A stretch of DNA of 64,000 nt from Pseudovirgaria hyperparasitica (GCF_010093815.1 NW_022985569.1:62001-126000); one strand, 5' to 3'. Counted from the stretch's first letter, positions 32,034 to 43,226 are shown. Notes: generated by a model not told the origin, from the letters alone. Numbers and translations are program-made.

Positions 32034-33191
32034 TTAGTCACCGACGGTTTCGCCTGCTGCTGAGGGAGATGCTGCGGGTTTGGAGGATGTTGTGGTGGCG
32101 GCGTGGGTGGTTGCTGGTGGTTCTGTTGGGGTGGAGTTTGAGGGGTTGGCGGTGTCGTCGTCGTTTTCGGACTCTTCTTCTTCATCGTCGTCGTCGTCGT
32201 CGTCCTCATCTTCCTCGTCATCGTCTTCATCGTCCTTCTCGTCCTCATTCTTTGTTGTGGTCGCAGGTTTCTTCTCTTCGGACACGGGAGTGGACTTCTC
32301 CTCAGCCAAAACCTTCTGATCCTTTCGTATGACGGTCGTCTCCTTTTCCTCGTCACCAGACTCTTCGTCGTTTTCATCCTCTTCCCCATCCTCGTCATCA
32401 TCCTCTTCCTCACCATCATCCTCGTCCTTATCCCCCTTCCCCCCCTCCACCACCCCCCCAGCATCCCTCGCCGCGATCCTCGCCTCCCTAACATCCGCCG
32501 GCGGCACCTTCGGCCTCGACCGATCAATCCCACCACTCAACCTAACATCCTTCAACCCCGCCCCCTTATCCCCACCCTTCAACTCCCGCCCCTTGGCCGC
32601 AGCCTCCTGGACCATCTGCCTCATTGCCATCGTCTGCGGCGGTCCCGACGCCACCTTCGGACTCTCATTCTCCGTCTTCTGCCGCGCATTCGTCGGGATC
32701 GACACCGGCGCCTCGGCAAGTGCTGCCTTGGCCGCCGGAGCAGGTGCAGACGCAGGCACAGACGCAGCACCACCAAGCGGAGCCAGATTCTCAAGTAACT
32801 CGCCAAACTCATTCCACTCCTCAATCTGCTCGAGGTCCTATCATTCATCACACATATTAGCCTCTACATCTACCTCTACCTCTACCTCTACCCCTCCCCT
32901 CCCCTCCCCCCCTATAAGAAACCAAAAAAAAGGAAAAAAACTCACACCAACAAGAAACCCCTCCCTCACAAGCCCAGGAAACCTCTTCCCACGCGCCCGC
33001 CGGCTCCACAGACTGCGCATGCGCTCATCCGTCGCAGTATCCACGCCCGTAAAGGGGATCTTGTTGGCGCGTAGGATGGTCTCCATGCGGCTTGTGGCGG
33101 AGACGATGTGTGAGTTGCCTGCCGTGAGGGAGGTGACGAGGTAGAGGGTTGGGTCGGTGTCGTAGATGCGGAGGTCGGGGAGGAGGGACAT
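32034..33191 (-). CDS. SH3BGR/glutaredoxin-like protein with long acidic tail
   Basis: Exons 33191-32946 and 32837-32034 (108-nt intron with GTGAGT donor and a pyrimidine-rich stretch before TAG) give 349 residues. Residues 1-100 form a thioredoxin-fold SH3BGR-like domain: LYLVTSLTAGNSHIVSAT, METILRANKIPFTGVDTATD, RRARGKRFPGLVREGF and DLEQIEEWNEFGEL. The redox CxxC pair of true glutaredoxins is absent, as in this family. After an Ala/Pro-rich linker a conserved-looking block (AMRQMVQEAAAKG, GIDRSRPKVPPADVREARIAA) precedes a tail of about 120 residues that is mostly Asp and Glu. The function of fungal members is unknown, and the acidic tail may bind basic proteins. The acidic run is encoded by GAC/GAG/GAT triplet repeats likely to vary in length between strains. 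Confidence 0.82.
32155..32440. repeat. Coding GAN-triplet repeat (acidic tract)
   Basis: On the minus strand GAC, GAG, GAT and GAA codons dominate; the densest part is 32165-32250. It is part of the SH3BGR-like reading frame. Confidence 0.75.
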
Positions 33192-34561
33192 TTTTCGTGG
33201 GCGTTGTTTACGGGGCTGAGATGGAATGGGGGGTGTAAGTTGTGTTGGTCTTGGTTGTTGGGTAGGATGGTGTAAGTGATTGTGTGGAGAATGGGTGGAG
33301 GGTGGAGAGATAGATGTGTTGTGAGGATGATGGACTTCTGGTTGGGGATACACGATAATACTGACTGGACGCGCCGAGTGACGTGGGCGGGGTACTCGAG
33401 TCGACTCGACAGACACAGACACAGACACCTCAGGCACCAAACAGTACATCCATCCCCTCCATCCACTACATTCCCCAAACACACATACACACACACACCT
33501 CCCCTCCCCTCAACAGCTCCATCAACGCAAGACCTTCTCGAAAAGTAACACAGCAGATGACGTGCATAGTTTGTTCGACCCGTTTTCCCCGGCGAGCCTG
33601 CAGAAGCAGACGGGGGCGGAGGGGAGGGGGGGTAAGCAATGAGGCTGAAACGAACAAACAAACAAACACCTATCCCTTTTGGGGGGGGCATGAATATCGG
33701 TTGCGCATGCAGGCAGGCATGCATGCACGAACAAACAAACACGACATTCAATGTATTCAACACACAAATAACTGTTTGATGCCCTTCTGGGAGGTATGGA
33801 TGGATATACGTACATATGTACATATGCAATGGTATTAATAGTATTGTATTAAAAATAACGATTGTGTTTGCTTCTTTGCTTCTAGACGATACATGTGTGT
33901 ATATATATACTCTACTATGTCAAGGTTGGGGGGCGTAGGGCCAACAACGCCATGTAAAGTCCTGTCTCAGCGAAATGAAATGGGATTGTAGTGGTATTAA
34001 CAGAGATATTGTGGTTTCTTTTAAACTTCTAGAAGATACGTACGTATGTACCGTGTGGGGCGAGGCAACAATCATTCATGTCGCTGACTGAGTCGTGCCG
34101 TGCGGTCCGAGCCTCGATCGGATGATGCACTCGCGGAAACTGTATTGCGGGAGCGGAGCATCTGCCCGCTTTCATCATTGTGCGACAACGTTCGCGGCCA
34201 GAGTGTGGATGCTCAAAAGCACTTTGGTGAGGCGAAAGTGGGGGTAAGGAACATTTGGAATAACTCCCTTGTACCACGCATATCAAGTGTCTGCCATTCA
34301 TTCAATCTGAGACCTGAGGAGATAGTGTGTGGTTGGCCAGGGATGTCCCGGCTTCTTTGTTGATGCGGTCCAGTGCGTGTCGAGGGTGAGTGTCTTGGCG
34401 GGGTCGGTGGTTGTACGAGCGGGTGTCTCTCTCTCTCAATCTGTGTGAGAGATGAGCGATTGGATGGCGGTGAAAACGGTGTCAGGTGGATCAAGGACGA
34501 TAGGCGTCTCTTCTTCTGCCTGCAGAGTGTCACGAAGTCGTGTAAAACTCTGGGACCAGAA
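33192..34561. other. Intergenic
   Basis: 1.37 kb holding the promoter of the acidic-tail gene and the 3' region of the bZIP gene. Contains short simple tracts (CAGACA near 33411-33430, CAAACAAA near 33650-33670, GCATGCATGCA near 33705-33725). No gene recognised. Confidence 0.45.
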
Positions 34562-36145
34562 CTATGCAGAGTCAACGTCGCAGCCGCCCGGCTTGCCGAT
34601 GAGCACGTTGCTGAGTGCGTCGAGAACTTCAAACTCCTCGAGAACGGCGCCGAAGCTAGTTTGTGCTTAGCTGTTGTGCTGTGATGATGTCTACATGTGC
34701 GTCAAGAAGGCCAGCTTCACTTACCCGTAGCAGTGGACCTTTGCAAGTAGCTCCTCCTTGACCTGGACAAAGTCTGCCTTGTTGAGGTCCCTGAGCCGGT
34801 CATGCTTCAAGATCATGACCCAAGCCATCATGGGCGTGAGCTCGCCCTCGAGGTGGAACTGATGGCTCAGGTCAAGCAGCCCCTTGAGCAGGTCCGAGAG
34901 AACGATGCCCTCGGGCAGCTGGAGCGGATATGGCTCCGTGGGCTTGTCGCGGATGTGGGCGGCAGGAGGACACGAGGCCATGAGAGCGTGGCCAGAGATG
35001 TCTTCGTCGGCTCCAGTCGCTGAATGGACGTGAAGCATCTGCATGTGATCCATGCATGGTCGTTCGAGGCTGCGCAAAGGACGTCAGCCGATATGTGCTC
35101 AGCATGTTTTTTTTTTAAATATGTGAGGCGAGCGAGGAGGGATCAAGCCTTCCCACGGCGAAGCGTACACTTCACTGGGGTGGAGGCGATGGGTATGGTG
35201 GGTGGGCTTGGCCATCGTACGTTAAAACAAAATCCATGCCAATCTCATCATAGTTGAGTGCTGCTCCACCGTGCTCGCTCATCTGGCCGTGGTTTGGATG
35301 GTGTCGCGGTGGAATGGGCAAGTTGTGAGCCGGATGAGTGTCTGGGTGTCGTGGAGGCGAGGTGAAACCTGTGGATGACGAGTTCGGAGCGTAGCCGGTA
35401 GAGGCGCTGCCAGAGGTGCTTGGTGTATAGCTTGTCGTATTGTTAAAGGCTGGAGGTGTAGTAGTCATGTCGACATGCACACCATGCTGGGCAAGTAGCG
35501 CTCTCAGGCGTCGGTTCTCCTCTATGGCGGCATCACGTTCGCGGTTGTTGGAGGCCATGGCATCGCGTAACCGAACAACCTCTTGCTCGAGCTGCTTGAT
35601 GTACATCTCCTTGCGTTCACGGTGCGTTCTGACGGAGAAATCAGGCGACTGGACAGAAGCACGCTGGATAGCAGATGGAATACATACCGCTGAGCCTGTC
35701 GATTTAGTTCCTGACGCCTGGTCAAAGCAGGCTTGGAGTCTGGCTTTGGCCCTCTCCTCTTCGCAGGTTGGCCATCTAAGTCTGGATTAGTAAAGGTGAT
35801 CTATCAGGATGCAGGTGCAGACGTCTGACCTCGAGTCGTCTTCTTTTCGCCGGTAAGATTTTTGAAGAACCCAAAGGTTGCTAGCGGACTTCTTGAGCTG
35901 TTTGATTCGGAAGCTGTTGAGGTCCAACGCCCTACAGGCTCACAACCCCGACCGGCACCAACCATGCTGTCCCGCCGAGTCAGGTGACCAAGACTACTCT
36001 CCGGAGGAATGAAGCGCTGGTACAGCTGGGACGGCGGGACTTGTGGTGGTGGCGGGTTCAAGGGCGTGAGCAGGGGCGAAAAGGTCAGCCCATCATGCCA
36101 ATCAATGTTGAGAGGAGCAAAATTCAAGTTCGAATGGAAAGACAT
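34562..36145 (-). CDS. bZIP transcription factor (AP-1-like basic region)
   Basis: Five exons join in phase: 36145-35830, 35781-35688, 35628-35221, 35069-34725 and 34655-34562, giving 418 residues. The basic region spans an exon junction and reads RRQELNRQAQRTHRERK, with the N-x-x-x-Q-R-x-x-R spacing of fungal AP-1-type factors. It is followed by a zipper of about four heptads (YIKQLEQEVVRLRDAM, ENRRLRALLAQHG). Before it lie a Pro-rich N-terminus (FAPLNIDWHDGLTFSPLLTP) and a KRRGPKPDSKP nuclear signal. The C-terminal half, LERPCMDHMQMLHVH to LHFxx-like ELTPMMAWVMILKHDRL and FGAVLEEFEVLDALSNVL, is predicted helical and looks conserved within this bZIP family. Target genes cannot be inferred. 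The 48-nt intron uses a less usual GTCAGA donor. An upstream His-rich frame (36866) may add another exon or be a leader ORF. Confidence 0.85.
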
Positions 36146-36689
36146 GGTTCGTAGAGGCAAGTGGATTGGGGGAAGGGGGAAGCAAGGGACAAGGCGGGAG
36201 GCATGTAATGGGAGCAGTAGTGGAGAGGTTACAAGACAGTGCAGTAAGGGGGAGGAGAGCAGCAGATAAAGAAGTGGTGAAGCATGGGTATGTGTATAGA
36301 GGGAGAGTATAGGGCAGCGGATAGCAGGACGAGAAGGAGACACAGAAAGCGGTAGATTGAACTGATTGTACGAGGGCCAGTGTCAGAGAGGCATGGTGCC
36401 GAGAGCCAAAGCGGTAGGATGCTTGGGCTGGACTGGAGCGATAGCTGAATGCTGATGGACGAGTAGCAGAAAGATGGAGAGCTGGAGAGCTGGATGTGAG
36501 GGAGTAGGACAAGACAGGAGGGCAGAGTGATGGCCTGCGCATGTTTGGGTACACGGTGTAGTGCAGGTGGCGTGTGCGCGCGAAGAAGTGGAAGTGATGT
36601 ACAGAAGGCGAGGAGGGATTACTTTTCCTGGAGCAGCAATCGATTGTACGACAAGGGAGGCAAGCAAAGCAAGAGGAAGAAGAATAAGA

Positions 36690-36690
<1 letters not shown>

Positions 36691-36721
<31 letters not shown>
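36691..36721. repeat. (GA)n dinucleotide repeat
   Basis: About 14 uninterrupted GA units within a longer purine run. Confidence 0.9.
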
Positions 36722-36726
<5 letters not shown>

Positions 36727-36866
36727 CTCGACGTACCATGTCCATTGTCGTGGTCGTAGCTGGCCTGAGCCATGTTGGTATCAACAGGCTCCATGGATTC
36801 AACGACGTGATGATGGTGCTGATGATGATGATGAGGGTGGTGGTGGATTGGAGAAAGGGTGGTCAT
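36727..36866 (-). other. Candidate His-rich upstream exon or leader ORF of the bZIP gene
   Basis: From ATG 36866 a frame encodes MTTLSPIHHHPHHHH followed by VVESMEPVDTNMAQ and YDHDNGHG, ending at a good GTACGT donor just before a (GA)n tract. The amino-acid content is not repeat-driven after the His run, which suggests real translation. No acceptor that would join it in phase to ATG 36145 was found. It could be a short upstream ORF in the bZIP leader or a first exon spliced to an unrecognised site. Confidence 0.3.
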
Positions 36867-39413
36867 GTTAGGCGAGATGCATTGGTTGGATGGATGGTGA
36901 AGAGGTAAAGGGTGGACAATGACTATAGAGTGTAGTGATGATTGCGTAGGGCTGTGTCAGGAAGAAAAGGTGTGTATAAGAGGCGTGAGACAGAGCAGAG
37001 GTGGAATGATGTGATTGATGAAAGGAGAGGCAGCAGTGGTGATGGTGTATATGTGTGTATGTAGGGCGGGCGTGTGTGTGTATATGTGTGTATGTAAGTA
37101 TGTGATGTAGTGTGTATGTAGTGTGTAATAGTGAGAGAGTAAGGTAGGGAGCAGTAGAAGCGAGTGAGGATGGACGATGGAGTGTGTGATATTTCCACCA
37201 CGACGTCGCCCCGGAGGTCGGCAGGCGATGAGCGGCTAAGCCGAAAGAGGCAGACTTTGTGAATTCTGGATTTGTTCTCTCTCAAGGTCGATCTCGGGAG
37301 GTCGGGAGTAAAGGTGCGAGAGGCTGTGGGTGGTCAATGTGGTGATGGGTGCTGATGCTGGTAATTAGTGGGAGTGGCTGTTGTGGGAGTCAAAGTGGTA
37401 ATACTGTAGTGGTAGCGGTCATGGTTAGGGGGGTGAGGGAAGAGTGGGGCGGCGGCGCAGTGGGAGTGGGAGTGGTAATAGTGGTAATAGTGGGAATGAG
37501 GCGCTCTAGACTTTTGCCCGCTTACTCTCTCCCTCTCTCTCGCCAGGGGGGCCAGCAGAGTGGCATGATTGAAAGTTCGACTTACCTCCTGTTTTGTTTT
37601 AATTAATTGTCTAATTGTGATGATCGATATGGATGCTAATGCTGTTGTCCATGTTGCTGTTGAGGTTGGTGCTAGGTAGTGCTGGATGATCTATCGGATT
37701 AGTGATTCGGACTGAGTTAACGACAAGCGGGCCCCCTCCAGGGATGTTCAATAAATACTGTTTGTAGGCAGAGAATGAACAAGACCTGCTGCCCATTGGA
37801 TAATTAGTTGACAGAGGGCTCGATCGTTGCAGGTACTGGACCGACGATACGTACGGTAGGCTTGTTGATAGCTGTGGTCAACACTCCAGGCCAAGGGTGC
37901 TTTTCTTGGCTTTGCTATACTTGACTTGCTTGCTTGCCTCGCTCGCGTCTCAGCAAACGGTCCAGGTTAGTTCGTCTCGTAGAAGTATTTGAAATTCTGT
38001 AACATCCGAGCGTGAGGAACGAAGAAAGAGAGTAGACTAGTTGGCGGATTTGTGCTGGCGCGGCTGATCTGGGAGCTAAAAGACGGGGGATTGTCCCTTT
38101 GTCCAGTCGTGTGTGCTTTTGATGAGAAGCTGTGAGAGCCCTGCGAGCCCTGTAGGAGGCCCTGTGCCGCACCTGTCACGCACCAGCTGCTCGGGTTCTG
38201 CCGCTAACTTGGCGTCTGTGTGTAGTTGTATAGGTATAGTAGGTTATGGTATGTGGGATGCTGGCGACAACAACATATCAATTGTTTGCGTGACTATTGT
38301 TGTTGTTGTGGATGTGATTGTGGATAATGGTATGGTGGTAATTAGCGGTGTTTGTCGCCCAGGGTTTCGCGCCTGGGCCTGCTTAAACGGGTGCGCAGAG
38401 TCAGGTACAGCTACGGGTACAGGCTATCCCGACCCTAAGCCACCTCGTCTATTCTGTAGTCTGTACAGTGATAATTAATAGTCTATACAATGTAGACGCC
38501 AGTGCTGTCAATTACTGATGTTCACAGGATTGTGAAGACTGAACGACGACGACGACGATGATTGTAATAATGACAATAATGATTCAGGAATCAGGACTTG
38601 CTTTATTAGTCTGATACGAGCGAAGAGTGGAGTGATGGCGCAAGTGATTGGATGGGAGATGCTCTGGGAGTCTCGTCTTTTCTGCGTGCGGAGAGAGCGT
38701 GGACGACGGTTCGCGGTTCGCGGTTCACGGTTCACGGGAAATGGTAACAGAAAACGGTAGACGTTAGACCACCCTGTCTAGTCACTCCACTATACGGGAA
38801 ACGATAATTATGTCGGCGTCGGCGTCGGCAGGCATTATCTTGGTACAGACATGACATGGACGGTATTATAGAGTACTACTAGGTAGCGTCCAACACCTCA
38901 ACTATAGAGAGGCCTGCACCGAGCAAGGTATAATTATATTATGCCATGTATGTATGTCTACGCTCTTTGTGCAAATCTCGACCGATCACTCATACTCTTG
39001 ATCCTTGCATCTTGACCTGAGAAACGGCCGTAAAGTAATTACAACACAAGCATACTTCACTCTTTCTATGCAGAGCCAACAACAGCCTGCATCACGACGT
39101 CAACCTGCTGCGGATAAAGAACCAGGCCAGGATGATGCCACCCACTGCCCAGCATTGCTGCAGGCCAGAGGTCGCCGACCACCTATATCTGACGTTAATT
39201 CGCCAGTCGACAAGTAATCAGAACGAGACCCTGCGGATCATGCATCCATCTATCCATCTATCCATCTATCGTTGACCAGATGCTGCCGACTACTGCACGT
39301 TCCCTTCTCCCCGTTGGGCTGACTCTGTGCCTGAGGCATCCACATCTCATCTCTCACTGCGCTATTCCACATCGGCTCTAGTCCTCCATATCCCATTCCT
39401 GTGACATTATCTC

Positions 39414-39434
39414 TCACACACACACACACACACA
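39414..39434. repeat. (AC)n dinucleotide repeat
   Basis: About ten AC units in the leader of the acyltransferase gene. Confidence 0.85.
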
Positions 39435-39610
39435 ACCTCACCATCACAACAACCACCACCACCCAAAAGCCATCACCGTCGCTGTCTTCACACTCAACTC
39501 TCTTCATTCCCTCCTCTATACCTCTCTATCGCTCTCGTCTTCATGTGTCGACCTTCTCGCTCTCTCCACTACCGCTGCCACTCTGCTCTTCTAGACACGC
39601 CTCGTCCTGT

Positions 39611-40704
39611 ATGACCATGCCGCCTCCTCCACCTTCCGTAGCCTCATCCAGCCACGCTTCTATCTTTACAAGTCTGGCTGCCCACATACGCGGCTCAATC
39701 ATCATCACTCCATGGCTGCTCTATCTGCTTGCTGCTGATGTCGCCTTGTCTCTGCTGCTGCCTGTCAAGCTCGTCCTCCCCACTCCCACTTATCACCTGT
39801 GCTCCCTTATAGCCGGCTCCGTCTGGGCTTGGATCCAGCACATCTTCGTAGACTACAACAACGCCAACATCATTGTCGAGTCCAATACCGACGGTGCTAC
39901 CATCCCGTTCCGAGAATCTGCCATTGTCGTTGCCAATCATGTCTCGTGGACTGACTTCTACCTCATCCAAGACCTGGCTCAACGCGCCGGCATGCTGAGC
40001 CGATGCAGGTGGTTTGCTAAGAAGTCACTCAGATGGGTGCCTTTTCTCGGCTGGGGGCTCTGGGCTATGGGTATGCCTCTTGTGAGTAGGAAATGGACCT
40101 CTGACCGTCGTGAGCTGAACAAGGTCTTTGATGGAATCGTGCAACGGAAGTGGCCAGTGTGTGAGTCTCGCACACTTCCGGCCCTGATTCTTGCTATTCT
40201 TGCTATTCTTGCTATTCTTGCTATTCTTGCTATTCTTCTTCTTCTTCGTCAGACCAGCTAACCCGCTCTGCAGGGCTCATCTCCTACAGCGAGGGCACCC
40301 GCTTCACTCGGCGTAAGCATGCCTCCACCCTATCCTTCTGCGAGTCCCGGAACCTGCCCATCCCAAAGCATACACTCTGGCCGAGAACCCGAGGCTTCGT
40401 GTCCACCGTCCAGGCTCTGCGCAAGACCTCGCATGTTCGCGCCGTCTACGACATGACCCTCGCCTACTCCTCACAAGGCTCCTTCATGACCGCCCCTAGC
40501 TTCTGGGCAACCATTGCTGCCCCGCTCAACGGAATTCGCGGTGATCTGTCCCGAGCAGGGCATCGCTTCTTTGTACGACTCGACAGATTCGACCTCGACG
40601 ACCTTCCCGAGTCGGACGAAGAGCTCGGGCTGTGGCTCGAGAGTCGCTGGCTCGCCAAGGACAGGAAACTACAAGAGCTTGAAAGGATGTGGGAGCTTGA
40701 TTGA
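39611..40704 (+). CDS. Lysophospholipid/1-acylglycerol-3-phosphate acyltransferase family (PlsC-like, Cst26-like)
   Basis: Exons 39611-40160 and 40274-40704 give 326 residues. The acyltransferase motif I NHVSWTDFY has the catalytic His-x4-Asp, and motif III YSEGTRFT spans just after the splice junction, as expected for this family. Two hydrophobic segments precede motif I (IIITPWLLYLLAADVALSLLL and CSLIAGSVWAWIQHIFV), so the enzyme is likely anchored in the ER membrane. The sequence between motifs (KKSLRWVPFLGWGLWAMG) is characteristic of AGPAT3-5/Cst26-type enzymes. It probably acylates lysophosphatidic acid or lysophosphatidylinositol; the exact acceptor is not predictable. A second ATG is only two codons downstream. 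The 113-nt intron contains a tandem nonamer repeat and stays open in one frame. Confidence 0.87.
40187..40247. repeat. Nonamer tandem repeat (ATTCTTGCT)5 in an intron
   Basis: Five near-perfect units followed by TTC triplets fill the centre of the acyltransferase intron 40161-40273. Confidence 0.9.
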
Positions 40705-41039
40705 CGCCGACCGCCGTGACGTGACGACATCCACCCCGCCTGCTGTGCTCTGTCCTCGGGACTCCATGTTTCAGGTCTTGATTCCTGCTCACATTGCACT
40801 TGGGAATATCGCACATCCCTGTCGTATGACCGACCTGTCGTGCCACATCGACTTGTCCACCTCGCTCCGTTGGCCGCCTGTCAACGAGAACCCATTGACC
40901 GCTTGTCTGAGACGTCCATCACGTACTGTCCATCACTACTCACCCTCCAATACGCTGTCCGTCTCTGTCACCACTCTGAAACGAAGACTTTTCTTATCTC
41001 GACTTGGCTGGACGACACACCCACGGCTCTGCGTGTGAG

Positions 41040-41530
41040 GACAAACCTTGAAATTGGCGACTGGTTGTGTTCATGACAGTGTCGTAGCCTCGGCCAAGTA
41101 GCATGTGCATAGCATATCGCAATGTCGTCGTGGAGACAAATTCCATGGAAAGTCCCAGACTGTCTTGTGGGTATGCTTGATAGTGTCGCAGTCGCAGCCG
41201 GGCTGCGTGTGCGTAGCATATCACCGTGACAGCAGACCTTGACACCTTCGACTGGACACGCTATATATTGTGCGGTAGGCTGGGCCACGTAGCGCGCGCA
41301 AGAACTGTGCGCGCATATTATTCGGACATATCATGGAAAGCCTCGAAACTGTCTTATGGCCTGGCTTTAGACAGAGAAGCTGTCGCGGCCAAATAGTGTG
41401 TGCATACAATCTCGCGGCATAAACGTTTGAACGAAGCTATACAAACCTCGGACCTATCTTCTAGCTATGCTTCAAATAGCGTAGTAGTCGCTACCAAGCA
41501 GCGTGTATGTAGGATAATATTACTTTATCA
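41040..41530. repeat. Decayed tandem repeat with ~100-bp unit, about five copies
   Basis: A motif like GTGTCGYAGYCGCGGCCAA followed by TAGCRTGTGCRTAGCATATC recurs near 41080, 41187, 41275, 41380 and 41485, with GTGGAAAG/CATGGAAAG and GACTGTCTTRTGG blocks between. Copies differ by many substitutions and small indels. Confidence 0.6.
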
Positions 41531-41740
41531 TTCAGATAAGGCTACGGTAATCCCTGAGGACCACCTCTAGCTGTGCTTGAAAGAGGCCCTTCATCTACCA
41601 CATAGCGCCCATACCACAAACAGCCATGACTATTCACTCATCTGTCTATCCTAGAACTTACGAATTCTAATCATGGGAATCTAACTCCAGACGTCATCCA
41701 TCGCTCGCCACTTCAAGACCTTCTGCTTCGAAGCACCACA

Positions 41741-42293
41741 CTAAACACAATCTTCCTCCAGTATCTCTGCATCGAGACACCGACAGCATTCCCCCTCCCC
41801 TTCGAAATCCTCCACATCCGCGACAATCCCCACCTTGTCGACCGCTTTCGCCTCGACAACAAAGATCTAACCGCCGCGCTTCACGACATCAACCTCTCCT
41901 CCCCACTCCACTCTCCACACTCACCTCGTCGTCCCGGCCCACCCCGCTCAACAACCCACCGTCATCAATCTCGAATCTATCCCGACGCAGATACGCCAGC
42001 AGCTCCGGATCGCAATGCACACAAAAATACATCTAGACAGCGAGCCTGCATTCCCGCCTCTGGAGCGCCTTGATCCGCAGATACGCCTGCATGTGCTCGT
42101 CGTTTGGCATGCCTAGGTACCGAGCCCACAGCTGCTCGAGTATCTTTCTTGCTGTTAGCACTCGTGTCGTGTGCATGTCTGGCAGGTTGTTGGAGTGCTG
42201 GACACTCTCACCCTCGTTCACACTCTGTATCCCCTGCAGTCTCTTAAACAACACTGTCCGCTCTCGCGCAAGGGGGTGCGTGTGTCGGGCCAT
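41741..42293 (-). CDS. Doubtful small gene: basic upstream frame and cysteine-pair downstream frame
   Basis: From ATG 42293 a frame of 86 codons (MARHTHPLARERTVLFKRLQ ... KILEQLWARYLGMPNDEHMQ) ends in TAG at 42035-42033. The same frame restarts at once with ATG 42032 and reads YFCVHCDPELLAYLRRDRF up to 41925. A GTGAGT donor and a GGTTAG acceptor (intron 41924-41867) lead in phase to 41866-41741, with IVADVEDFEGEGE and CCRCLDAEILEEDC. The second part would be a 77-residue protein with two Cys pairs, possibly zinc binding. Either the two frames were once a single gene now split by one stop, or only the second is real. Codon use is GC3-rich as in other genes here. The opposite strand is also partly open, which lowers confidence. 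Confidence 0.3.
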
Positions 42294-43077
42294 GTTTAGC
42301 TGGAGTTTTAATCGAGAGTGTAATGAGGGGATTGGGTCCGAGAAATGAGAATGCTGCAAGATAGATCTTAGTTGGGTAGGTATGGTATGGTATGGTATGG
42401 TATGGTTGAGGTATGGTAATACATGACTGTCGCATTAACATACTCCCACTCTCCGTGCCTTCCCTTCCCTTCTTTCCACATCATCGCGTCGAAATCACGA
42501 CCCAGTCGCCAGCAGTTCCATGGAAAGAAAGGGTGCTTGGCCCGCCCCTACCCACGCGCAGCAGTCTCGATGGATCCTCCAAACCCGCCAACCAACCCTT
42601 TTTATTTTTTTCTCTCTCTCTCTTGGGCATGATGTCAGCGCTCTGAACCCTCCTCATCCGCCCCCGGGCCCTTCCTAGAAAGAAAGAAAGAGAAAATATA
42701 TACTACCCACCAACTCAACTCAGGCGCTCTGAACAACAGCATAAATCCCCACTTAACACCACACTATCGCATCTCAATCCATGGATCTAGCATGGGGCAT
42801 TGTAATATTCTGTCCTATCCTCGATGCCAAATTCCACATTCTCGATTCCGCACATACCCGTTCTATCTATCTATCCAGCCGGGTGTGCGTAATGGCTATA
42901 TAAACACGCCCTTCCCATCCGTACCTGGGCTTGTTTCTACTTCCTCAAGATATACATATTCGCACTTCCATTTCCAATCTCGCGTATTATACACATACCT
43001 ATCGTCACTATCCCACATACCCAGCAGCACACAACCCAACTCCCAACAACACCAAACACCACTATCCACCCTACCCA

Positions 43078-43195
43078 CCAGCACACTATCCCCCTACCAC
43101 AACACCATATACCCGCTTCCCACATACCCACCAGCACACTATCCCCCTACCACAACACCATATACCCGCTTCCCACATACCCACCAGCACAAACA
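43078..43195. repeat. Exact 53-bp tandem duplication plus partial third copy
   Basis: 43078-43130 and 43131-43183 are identical, starting CCAGCACACTATCCCC; a third partial copy starts at 43184. It lies 30-150 bp before the start of the acidic protein. The perfect identity means a recent event. Confidence 0.92.
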
Positions 43196-43226
43196 CACAC
43201 CCATACCCACCCGCAAAACAAACGAA

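Larger units (their letters stand above)
36146..39610. other. 3.5-kb divergent intergenic region, low complexity
   Basis: Long leader/promoter between the bZIP and acyltransferase genes, which are transcribed away from each other. Contains a His-rich short frame and a (GA)n tract near the bZIP gene, GT/GTAT-rich DNA (37040-37130), GGGAGTGG/GGTAAT-like motifs (37340-37500), ATCTATCC repeats (39244-39272) and an (AC)n tract (39414-39434). Long leaders are common for fungal regulatory genes. Confidence 0.5.
40705..43226. other. 2.5-kb space with decayed tandem repeat and a doubtful small gene
   Basis: Contains the acyltransferase 3' region, a decayed ~100-bp tandem repeat, a possible small minus-strand gene (41741-42293), a short GGTAT tract (42378-42415) and a 53-bp exact duplication before the next gene; these are listed separately. 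Confidence 0.5.

Noticed and set aside
36102-36866. 254-codon frame as a single protein
   Set aside because: After the His-rich start it becomes a Ser/Leu string from the (GA)n tract and overlaps the bZIP first exon in another frame; only the first part is kept as a possible exon or leader ORF.
41690-41900. Plus-strand frame with LQYLCIETPTAFPLPFEIL as an exon
   Set aside because: The minus strand offers matched splice sites and Cys pairs in the same place; the plus frame lacks a start and continues into low-quality sequence.
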